From Erysipelotrichaceae bacterium (GTDB lineage: Bacteria; Bacillota_I; Bacilli_A; Erysipelotrichales; Erysipelotrichaceae), in contig JAFONG010000044.1 of NCBI GenBank assembly GCA_017418585.1, forward strand, positions 1-12,884: a DNA stretch of 12,884 nucleotides. The letters run 5' to 3'. Below the pieces are notes generated by a model. That model saw nothing but the letters and a program-made list of their open reading frames with translations, was not told where the DNA came from and made no database searches. Positions 1-6,100 of the stretch are shown here, piece by piece; the first letter of the stretch is position 1, and each line of letters begins with the position of its first letter. A program made the position numbers and the translations under genes.

Positions 1-20
1 ACAAAATACAGTCTCTTCAT
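1..20 (-). CDS. Start of an unidentified minus-strand gene, cut by window edge
   Basis: Reading the minus strand past the stop codon of the aldose epimerase gene, an ATG lies at 20-18. It is preceded by TAGGAGTACAT, so an AGGAG ribosome binding site overlaps the upstream TAG stop. The visible codons give MKRLY followed by hydrophobic residues. The tight spacing of eight bases between stop and start is typical of an operon, so this gene is probably co-transcribed with the epimerase gene. Only six complete codons are visible, so no function can be given. A transporter, sugar enzyme or regulator for the divergent operon would all be plausible by context alone. Confidence 0.5.
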
Positions 21-28
21 ATGTACTC

Positions 29-883
29 CTAACTGATACGTATCCGTACTTTGTAGATTCTGCTGTGTTTCGGTTCCACAACTTTTCTTTCCGGAGCGTT
101 ATAGATATCCTCTATGCATTCATATCTTCCCGGCAGTCCGTTCCATCCTTCAATACAGATAAAGTCGGCATCGGAATCCAGCGTCTGCCACAAAGCGATG
201 TTTTCAAAACCATCATATCTGATAGTGAACAGCTCATCACAACCGTTTTTAAGAACGGCTGTTGAACCCATGCCGGAATAGATCCTGGCGCTTTCCTTGA
301 AAAGATCCTTGTTCAGATGGATGCACTTATCAGGAAAGTTGAGCTTTGTGTTTTTTCCATTCAGCATGCATCTGGTTACGATCCCGATCTCTTGTGGATC
401 TTCCATTTCCGGAAAGAAAATATGATACTGTTCCAGAGGTTTTTCCAACCGGAAACCAGGATGGAAGCCGAGAGAAAAAGGAAGCGTTTCATCGGAATCG
501 TTGATGACTTCAAAGGAAACCGACAGTCCGTCATCTCCCAGAACGTAAGCGATTCTTAATTCAAAACGGAAAGGATAATTCTCCAGGGTCTTCTCGTTTT
601 CTTTCAACGACAGAAGCAAGGATTCTTTTTCCTGCTTCAGGATCGCGAATTCGTTTGTTAAGGCGAAACCGTGTATTCCCATCCGATAGCTTCTGCCTTG
701 AATGGTGTAGGTATCTTCATAGTTTCTTCCGATAAAAGGAAAAAGAACCAGAGAAGCATTCCCCCAGTATTGGGGATCTGCGCACCACATGATCTCATGA
801 TTGTCTTTCTTCAGGGATACAAGCTCGGCTCCTAGCGTATCGATTTGCGCTTCATATCCGTTTCTTTTCAGGACACATCTCAT
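29..883 (-). CDS. Aldose 1-epimerase family protein (LacX-like galactose mutarotase fold)
   Basis: This 284-residue protein is a cytoplasmic member of the galactose mutarotase-like superfamily, which interconverts the alpha and beta anomers of aldoses or binds related sugars. Visible signatures are the N-terminal GAEL segment (18-21), the MGIHGFA segment (68-74, His71), LGFHPGF (138-144, His141, the expected general acid), and CIEGWNGLPG (243-252, Glu245, the expected general base). The length fits the LacX-type branch, which is shorter than E. coli GalM. The ATG at 883 gives a normal family N-terminus, but no strong Shine-Dalgarno sequence precedes it. The gene diverges from the sugar-acid operon and shares its 130-base control region, so it probably acts on a sugar entering the same pathway. 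The exact sugar cannot be read from the sequence. Confidence 0.85.
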   Translation of the reverse strand: MRCVLKRNGYEAQIDTLGAELVSLKKDNHEIMWCADPQYWGNASLVLFPFIGRNYEDTYTIQGRSYRMGIHGFALTNEFAILKQEKESLLLSLKENEKTLENYPFRFELRIAYVLGDDGLSVSFEVINDSDETLPFSLGFHPGFRLEKPLEQYHIFFPEMEDPQEIGIVTRCMLNGKNTKLNFPDKCIHLNKDLFKESARIYSGMGSTAVLKNGCDELFTIRYDGFENIALWQTLDSDADFICIEGWNGLPGRYECIEDIYNAPERKVVEPKHSRIYKVRIRIS

Positions 884-914
884 AACTTAATTAAAGGATA
901 ATACAGAACATATC

Positions 915-945
915 GCAAGTAATTTCATAATGTGAAATTACTTGC
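915..945. promoter_or_regulatory. Perfect inverted repeat, probable regulator operator
   Basis: The arms GCAAGTAATTTCA (915-927) and TGAAATTACTTGC (933-945) are perfect reverse complements of 13 bases, separated by the five-base spacer TAATG. The site lies between the two divergent genes. It is not followed by a T-run on either strand, which argues against a terminator. A long perfect dyad in a divergent promoter region is the usual form of an operator for a dimeric regulator such as a GntR- or LacI-family protein. The regulator gene is not in this window, so its family is not known. The right arm overlaps the best -35 candidate for the rightward operon, which would fit repression. Confidence 0.8.
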
Positions 946-970
946 CTAATATATTTTAATGATAAATAAT
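942..970 (+). promoter_or_regulatory. Candidate sigma-A promoter for the sugar-acid operon
   Basis: TTGCCT (942-947) and AATAAT (965-970) are separated by 17 bases and resemble -35 and -10 boxes. The surrounding DNA is very AT-rich, so other hexamer pairs are possible. The -35 candidate overlaps the right arm of the 915-945 dyad. Transcription would start near 977, leaving a leader of about 37 bases before the ATG at 1014. No riboswitch-like structure was seen in this leader. Confidence 0.45.
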
Positions 971-1013
971 GAAATCAAGAAGTGCTATTCATAATTTATA
1001 AAAGGAGAAAAAG

Positions 1014-1736
1014 ATGGCTGCAGAAAAGATTGTAGACGTTTATGAAAGAAGGTATCTTAAGGTTGATTACGATATCGACGACATTGCCGCGAGATACAAA
1101 AGACTGTATACGGCACTGATCTACGACACGATGGAGATCGAGTTCGGTCTGACCGGCAGATCGATGGAACCGGGCATTTATCCTTTAAAAGATGAGATGC
1201 AGGTGGCGGGGCCGGCCTTTACCGTTATCAGAAGAACGACGCCTAACAGAGACGAGTATACCCACAACATGCGTCTTGGCCTGGTCAACTCTATGACTCA
1301 CGGCTGCATTCTGGTATCCGATGTTCAGGGAAACAAGAACTGCGGGCAGTTCGGCGAGATCACGGCTACGACGATGCGTGCGCACGGCTGTGCAGGTGCC
1401 GTAATCGACGGCTCCACAAGAGATTCGAACTATCTGGTAAACATGGGATTCCCGACATTCGTCAGATTCCGTTCTCCGGTTGAAGGTCTGGGCAGATCCT
1501 TGATCGTGGACTACCAGATACCGATCTATGTCAACGGTGTCGACGGTCTGATTCAGGTCAATCCGGGAGATTATGTCTTTGGCGACATGGATGGCGTTGT
1601 CTTCGTTCCGAAAGATCTGACAGTTAAGGTGCTGGAAGTAGCGGAGAAAGCTTTTGAGGCGGAGAAGGCTTCCAGAGAAGCGATGCGTCAGGGCATGGAT
1701 CCGTTTGAAGTCTACAACAAGTACGGAAGATTCTAA
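1014..1736 (+). CDS. RraA family protein (HMG aldolase / oxaloacetate decarboxylase-like)
   Basis: This 240-residue protein belongs to the RraA/HMG-aldolase family, whose members include metal-dependent 4-hydroxy-4-methyl-2-oxoglutarate aldolases, oxaloacetate decarboxylases and the RNase E inhibitor RraA. The core reads GQFGEITATT (111-120), then GCAGAVIDGSTRD (125-137). The Arg136-Asp137 pair matches the conserved RD motif of catalytic members, and GDYVFGDMDGVVFVP (185-199) is the usual C-terminal signature. An AAGGAG ribosome binding site at 1002-1007 supports the start. It is the first gene of a run of sugar-acid genes, and the uxuA-like gene begins only 11 bases after its stop. RraA-like genes are common in sugar-acid clusters, where most lack a proven role. 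An aldolase, decarboxylase or lyase acting on a keto acid is likely; the substrate is unknown. Confidence 0.85.
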   Translation: MAAEKIVDVYERRYLKVDYDIDDIAARYKRLYTALIYDTMEIEFGLTGRSMEPGIYPLKDEMQVAGPAFTVIRRTTPNRDEYTHNMRLGLVNSMTHGCILVSDVQGNKNCGQFGEITATTMRAHGCAGAVIDGSTRDSNYLVNMGFPTFVRFRSPVEGLGRSLIVDYQIPIYVNGVDGLIQVNPGDYVFGDMDGVVFVPKDLTVKVLEVAEKAFEAEKASREAMRQGMDPFEVYNKYGRF

Positions 1737-1747
1737 GGAGAACGCAG

Positions 1748-2710
1748 ATGATTCTGACAGATATTTTTAGACCGGAACCGGATCTGCAATGGGAACTGGC
1801 GGCTCAGCTGGGCGTCAGGAACGCCGTGATCAGACTGCCGGAAAATCCGGAATTCGATTATACGGATCCCGTCATGATGAAGGAATTCTTTGATCGGTTT
1901 AAAGACAGAGGATTCCGCCCTCTGGTGATTGAACCGATGCCGAACCGTCTGCACGATCATATCAAGCGCGGAGACGGACTTCGCGACGAATGCATCGAAA
2001 CGGTAAAGAAAATGATACCAATCCTGAAAGAGAACGGAATTGAAACGATCTGTACGAATTTCGTAGTTGAGGTGGGATGGTACAGGACCTCTGCAACGCT
2101 TCCGGAAAGAGGGGGTGCGCTGGTTACTGAATTCAACATCGATGACGTGAATATTGATCCATCTCTTCAGGTCAAGAAAGAAGAAGTCTGGGAAAGACTG
2201 GAATACTTCCTCAAGGCAGTCATGCCGGTATGCGAGGAGTATGATGTGAACATCGCTCTGCATCCGGATGATCCTCCTATTGAGAAACTGGGAAATCTGG
2301 AGAGGATCCTGATCAGTAAGGACAACATCCAGAAAGCACTGGATATCTATCCAAGCAGGAATCTGGGTGTAACGATGTGTCAGGCAAACTATCTGGCCAT
2401 GGGAGAAGATATCTTTGAGTGCATCAGACATTTCAGCAAGCAGAAGAAACTGTTCTTTGTCCACTTTAGAGATATTGCCGGTACCAAGGAACACTTCCAC
2501 GAGACATTCCATGACAACGGACCTACGGACATGGCTGAATGTCTTAGAACATACAAGGAAGTCGGATTCAACGGTCCGATCCGCATCGACCATGTTCCGA
2601 CGATGGCTGGTGAAAACAACGCCAATCCGGGCTATCAGGATTACGGCAGACTGTATGCCATCGGTTACCTGAGAGGTCTATGCGAAGCGCTTGATTATCC
2701 TTTGGAATAG
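1748..2710 (+). CDS. Mannonate dehydratase-like TIM-barrel protein (divergent UxuA family)
   Basis: This 320-residue protein resembles UxuA, which dehydrates D-mannonate to 2-keto-3-deoxygluconate. The metal ligands expected for the family (His, Cys, His, Asp) can be placed at His172 in LHPDDPP (171-177), Cys211 in TMCQAN, His239 in FVHFRDI (237-243) and Asp281 in RIDHV. The segment HETFHDNGPTDM (251-262) is also typical. It is shorter than usual UxuA proteins (about 350-395 residues), and its N-terminus differs from the usual start, so it may be a subgroup with another sugar acid as substrate. A related isomerase or epimerase role cannot be excluded. An AGGAG site at 1736-1740 overlaps the upstream stop. 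The KDG kinase gene follows after 11 bases, which fits a dehydratase feeding KDG. Confidence 0.8.
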   Translation: MILTDIFRPEPDLQWELAAQLGVRNAVIRLPENPEFDYTDPVMMKEFFDRFKDRGFRPLVIEPMPNRLHDHIKRGDGLRDECIETVKKMIPILKENGIETICTNFVVEVGWYRTSATLPERGGALVTEFNIDDVNIDPSLQVKKEEVWERLEYFLKAVMPVCEEYDVNIALHPDDPPIEKLGNLERILISKDNIQKALDIYPSRNLGVTMCQANYLAMGEDIFECIRHFSKQKKLFFVHFRDIAGTKEHFHETFHDNGPTDMAECLRTYKEVGFNGPIRIDHVPTMAGENNANPGYQDYGRLYAIGYLRGLCEALDYPLE

Positions 2711-2721
2711 GGAGAAAACAT

Positions 2722-3744
2722 ATGAAATACACAGTTGGATTAGGAGACATGCTGGCATCGTTTACACCGAAAGGCTATGAACGTATTCTGCAGGCTCACG
2801 GGTTTGACGTTACCTATACCGGAGCGGAAGCGAATGTTCTGGGTTCGCTGGCCAACTTCGGTCTTAAGACCCGCTTTGTCTGCCGTATTCCGGAGAACGA
2901 TATCGGTTCTGCAGCGATCCGTTTTCTAAGAAGCATGAATATCGATACGGACTATATCGTCAGAGGCGGAAGCAGACTGGGTGTACTGTACATGGAGAAG
3001 GGTGCATCGCAGCGTCCTTCCAAAGTCATCTACGACAGGATGAATTCCGGGATCTGCGAAGCAAGAACGGAAGACTTCGATTTTGAAGTGATCTTCAGAG
3101 ATGCCTGCTGGTTCCACTTTACCGGCATTACTCCGGCATTGTCGGACAGTCTGGTGGAGGTCATCACTCAGGCGTGCATCGCAGCCAGAAAAGCCGGGTG
3201 CACGATCAGCTGCGACCTGAACTATCGTAAGAATCTGTGGACAACGGAAAAAGCCAAACAGGTCATGGAACCGCTGCTGGAGTATGTGGATATCCTGATC
3301 GCCAATGAGGAAGATGTCGAGAAAGTGCTGGGAATCAAGGCGGGTGATACGGATGTCGAAGCAGCTTCATTGAGTCATGAGGGATATATCAATGTCGCAA
3401 AACAGCTGACGGAGAAATACCGATTCAAGGCAGTCGCAACGACTTTAAGGGAAAGCATTTCCGCATCAGTAAACAACTGGTCGGCTCTGCTGTATACGGA
3501 TGGAAAAGCGTATCTTTCCAGAAAGTATCAGATCCAGATCGTGAATAGAGTGGGCGGAGGCGATTCTTTTTCGGCAGGACTGATTTATGCATTACAGAGG
3601 GAAATGGAAGCGCAGGAGGCCGTAGAATTCGCGGCAGCCGCAAGCTGTCTGAAACACACGATCGAATACGACTACAACATGGTTACGGTAAAAGAAGTAG
3701 AAACACTCGCAAATGGAAATGGAAACGGGAGGGTTCAAAGATAA
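2722..3744 (+). CDS. kdgK: 2-keto-3-deoxygluconate kinase, PfkB family
   Basis: This 340-residue ribokinase/PfkB-family enzyme most likely phosphorylates 2-keto-3-deoxygluconate (or the galactonate epimer) to the 6-phosphate with ATP in the cytoplasm. The N-terminal sugar-binding part carries TGAEANV (33-39), matching the GGAEANVA signature of KDG kinases. DLNYRKNLW (165-173) is another segment typical of this subfamily. The PfkB signature with the anion hole and catalytic base is VGGGDSFSAG (277-286), with Asp281 as the base. The start at 2722 has a GGGAG site overlapping the upstream stop. The C-terminal tail reads NGNGNGRVQR and its codons contain the GGGAGGG ribosome binding site of the next gene. 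That gene, the KDPG aldolase, starts on the base directly after this stop, so the product is handed to the next enzyme in gene order. Confidence 0.9.
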   Translation: MKYTVGLGDMLASFTPKGYERILQAHGFDVTYTGAEANVLGSLANFGLKTRFVCRIPENDIGSAAIRFLRSMNIDTDYIVRGGSRLGVLYMEKGASQRPSKVIYDRMNSGICEARTEDFDFEVIFRDACWFHFTGITPALSDSLVEVITQACIAARKAGCTISCDLNYRKNLWTTEKAKQVMEPLLEYVDILIANEEDVEKVLGIKAGDTDVEAASLSHEGYINVAKQLTEKYRFKAVATTLRESISASVNNWSALLYTDGKAYLSRKYQIQIVNRVGGGDSFSAGLIYALQREMEAQEAVEFAAAASCLKHTIEYDYNMVTVKEVETLANGNGNGRVQR

Positions 3745-4713
3745 ATGGATAAGGAATATATCATCAAGAAGATTTATGAAAGCGGCGTATTGCCGGTCAT
3801 CGCACTGAATGAAGCGGATCAGGCTCTGCCTTTGGCAAAGGCCTGCGTAGAATCAGGACTGAATGCCCTGGAGATTACGTTTCGAACGGAATGTGCTGCT
3901 GAAGCGCTGAAGCTGATCAAAGAGAACTATCCGGAAATCCTGCTGGGTGCCGGTACAGTGTTGACCAGGGAACAGGCCGATCAGGCGATAGCGATCGGCG
4001 TAGACTTTCTTGTAACACCTGGCTTCAACATGGAAGTTGTTAAACACGTCGTGGATAAAGGATTTCCGATCGTTCCCGGCATTTCTACCGCATCCGAGAT
4101 CGAACAGGCCATGATGCTAGGACTGGATACGGTCAAGTTCTTTCCTGCAGAACAGTCCGGAGGAACGGCAGCACTGAAGGCGTTTGCCGGACCTTACAAA
4201 AAGCTTAGATTCGTTCCGACCGGAGGCATGACGTTCGATAACTTTACGGACTATACCAGCCTGAACAATGTAGTAGCCATCGGCGGAAGCTTCATGATCG
4301 GCAAGAAACACATTGCGGAAAAGGATGTCGAGGCGATGAAACAGGATATCAGGACGGTTGTCGATAAGATGCTGGGTCTGAAACTGGTGCATCTGGGCAT
4401 CAACTGCAAGGATGAAAAGGAAGCCATGGATACAGCGGTACTGCTGGAACAGTTCCTGCATATGCCATATAAAGAGGGCAATTCCTCAATCTTCAGCGGC
4501 GTTAAGGAATTTGAACTGATGAAGAAACCGGGCAGAGGCGGAAAGGGCCATATTGCCATCGGTGTCAGCGATATCGACAGAGGTATGAATTATCTGAAGA
4601 AACGCGGAGTTGAATTTGAAGAAGACTCTCTAGTGATAAAAGAAAACAGGAAGGTAGCGGTCTATTTCGCGAAAGAAATCGCCGGATTTGCCTTCCATCT
4701 GATGAAAGTATAG
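3745..4713 (+). CDS. eda: KHG/KDPG aldolase fused to a C-terminal VOC (glyoxalase-like) domain
   Basis: Residues 1 to about 208 form a class I KHG/KDPG aldolase, which cleaves KDPG into pyruvate and glyceraldehyde 3-phosphate. Visible motifs are ALEITFRT (41-48, with Glu43 as the expected catalytic acid/base), GAGTVLT (68-74), TPGFNMEVV (91-99), Lys131 in DTVKFFPAE (128-136) as the Schiff-base lysine, and the phosphate loop PTGGM (158-162). Residues about 212-322 add a second domain starting KLVHLGINCKD and ending AGFAFHLMKV. Its spacing of His217, Glu255/257, His269 and His318 resembles the metal sites of the vicinal oxygen chelate fold. Stand-alone Eda is about 205-215 residues, so the extension of about 110 residues is a true fusion. 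The role of the VOC domain is unknown; binding or clearing of a keto-acid or methylglyoxal-type product is only a guess. Confidence 0.88.
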   Translation: MDKEYIIKKIYESGVLPVIALNEADQALPLAKACVESGLNALEITFRTECAAEALKLIKENYPEILLGAGTVLTREQADQAIAIGVDFLVTPGFNMEVVKHVVDKGFPIVPGISTASEIEQAMMLGLDTVKFFPAEQSGGTAALKAFAGPYKKLRFVPTGGMTFDNFTDYTSLNNVVAIGGSFMIGKKHIAEKDVEAMKQDIRTVVDKMLGLKLVHLGINCKDEKEAMDTAVLLEQFLHMPYKEGNSSIFSGVKEFELMKKPGRGGKGHIAIGVSDIDRGMNYLKKRGVEFEEDSLVIKENRKVAVYFAKEIAGFAFHLMKV

Positions 4714-4723
4714 GAATAGGAAT

Positions 4724-6061
4724 ATGACAGAGGTAGATGTTAAGAATTTGAAGATTACGGATATCCGTTTTGCGGATATCGACGGCGCACCGAAAAGATG
4801 CACACTGATCAAGATCATGACCAATCAGGGTATTGAAGGCTATGGAGAAGTCAGAGACGCTTCCAGCAAGACTTACGCCGCCATGCTGAAGTCCAGGATC
4901 ATCGGTCTGAATCCCTGTAACGTGGATTATATTTTCCATAAGATCAAGCAGTTCGGTTTCCATTCCCGTCAGGGCGGCGGTGTATCCGGCATTGAAGTAG
5001 CTTTACTGGATCTGGCAGGAAAAGCCTGGGGTGTGCCGGTATGGCAGCTGCTTGGCGGTAAGTTCCGTGACAAGGTAAGAGTGTACTGCGATACGGATGT
5101 GGATGGAAAGCACACCGGACGCGACATGGGTCTTGCTTTGAAGAAGCGTATGGAACAGGGCTTTACGATGCTGAAGATGGATCTGGGTATCGGTCTGCTG
5201 ATGGATGAACCGGGAACGATCTGCGCTCCTTTAGGCTTTATTGATGACATGAAGAAGTATGCGCCTCACATTCTGAACGTACAGGGCGGTTCTGTTACTT
5301 CCGACATGGTAAGTCATAAGAACAGTTATGATATTGTCAATACGGCTCATCCGTTCACGGGAATTCATATTACCGAAAAAGGACTGGATTATCTGGAAGA
5401 TTATGTCAGACAGGTCAGGGAAGTGATCGGTTATGAGGTACCTCTGGCAATTGATCATTTCGGTCATGTCTGTGTCGAAGACTCCATTCTTTTTGCCAGA
5501 AGGATGGAGAAATATCGTCTTGCCTGGATTGAAGACATGGTACCTTGGCAGATGCACGATCAGCTTCACCGTCTGAAGCATTCCACTGCCGTTCCGGTAT
5601 GTACGGGAGAAGACATCTATCTGAAAGAGGAGTTCAAGAAACTATTTGAAGACGACTGCGTATCGATCATTCACCCGGATATTCTGACTTGCGGAGGTGC
5701 GATGGAACTGAAGAAGATCGCCGACCTGGCGGATGAGAACGGTGTAGCCGTTGCGGTGCATATGGCCGAAAGTCCGATCGCCTGTCTTGCGGCAGCCCAT
5801 ACTGCGGCAGCCATGCATAATGTACTGGCTCTGGAATTCCATTCCGTAGACTGCCCGTGGTGGAAAGACATGGTCAACCTCTATGATGGCGGAAAGATCA
5901 TCGACAACGGGTTCATTACCGTTCCGGATACGCCGGGTCTCGGTATTGAATCGTTGAATGACGAGGTTCTAAAGGCTCACATCAACAAGGACATTCCTGG
6001 TTATTTTGAATCTACCGATGAATGGAATGTCGAGTTTTCCAATGACAGATTATGGAGTTAA
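4724..6061 (+). CDS. Enolase-superfamily protein (mandelate racemase/muconate lactonizing type), sugar-acid dehydratase or cycloisomerase
   Basis: This 445-residue protein has an N-terminal capping domain (about 1-115, with SGIEVALLDLAGKAWGVPV at 88-106) and a TIM barrel. Metal ligands can be placed at Asp244 (AIDHFGH, 242-248), Glu270 (WIEDM) and Glu296 (TGEDI). Lys151 (MLKMDLG) is the expected second-strand base, and Asp319 with His346 (HPDILTCGG; AVHMAES) resembles the Asp-His dyad of the mandelate racemase group. A segment of about 70 residues (155-225) appears inserted between early barrel strands, as in the mannonate/galactonate dehydratase relatives. The D-x-H-G-R motif of D-galactonate dehydratase is here DHFGH, so the substrate differs. 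Such enzymes form a 2-keto-3-deoxy acid from an aldonate, or open a lactone or anhydro sugar acid. Its position after the KDPG aldolase supports a feeder role. The exact reaction cannot be assigned. Confidence 0.82.
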   Translation: MTEVDVKNLKITDIRFADIDGAPKRCTLIKIMTNQGIEGYGEVRDASSKTYAAMLKSRIIGLNPCNVDYIFHKIKQFGFHSRQGGGVSGIEVALLDLAGKAWGVPVWQLLGGKFRDKVRVYCDTDVDGKHTGRDMGLALKKRMEQGFTMLKMDLGIGLLMDEPGTICAPLGFIDDMKKYAPHILNVQGGSVTSDMVSHKNSYDIVNTAHPFTGIHITEKGLDYLEDYVRQVREVIGYEVPLAIDHFGHVCVEDSILFARRMEKYRLAWIEDMVPWQMHDQLHRLKHSTAVPVCTGEDIYLKEEFKKLFEDDCVSIIHPDILTCGGAMELKKIADLADENGVAVAVHMAESPIACLAAAHTAAAMHNVLALEFHSVDCPWWKDMVNLYDGGKIIDNGFITVPDTPGLGIESLNDEVLKAHINKDIPGYFESTDEWNVEFSNDRLWS

Positions 6062-6088
6062 AGTCAGATTTTTCTGACTTTTTCTGAC
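6061..6088 (+). terminator. Small hairpin with T-run and tandem 10-base repeat between operon halves
   Basis: AAGTCAGA (6061-6068) pairs perfectly with TCTGACTT (6073-6080) across a TTTT loop, and the right arm runs into a T-run (6079-6083). TTTTTCTGAC then occurs twice in tandem (6069-6078 and 6079-6088), so GTCAGA could pair with either copy. The stem is short and AT-rich, so full termination is doubtful. Partial termination or RNA processing between the sugar-acid block and the racemase block is more likely. The ribosome binding site of larA (AGGAG, 6089-6093) begins just after the second repeat. Confidence 0.5.
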
Positions 6089-6100
6089 AGGAGAAGGATT

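Noticed and set aside
970..985. Possible second, degenerate operator half-site resembling TGAAATTACTTGC
   Set aside because: Only the first part (TGAAAT) matches convincingly, which is expected by chance in such AT-rich DNA.
884..1013. Possible riboswitch or small RNA in the divergent region
   Set aside because: Apart from the 915-945 dyad and promoter-like boxes, the region is AT-rich with no conserved multi-stem structure that I can recognize, and the leader left after the promoter is too short.
1733..2593. Long minus-strand open frame (286 codons) opposite the uxuA-like gene
   Set aside because: It lies fully antisense to a gene with clear family motifs, shows no recognizable domain and has no good ribosome binding site; codon bias of the real gene keeps the opposite frame open.
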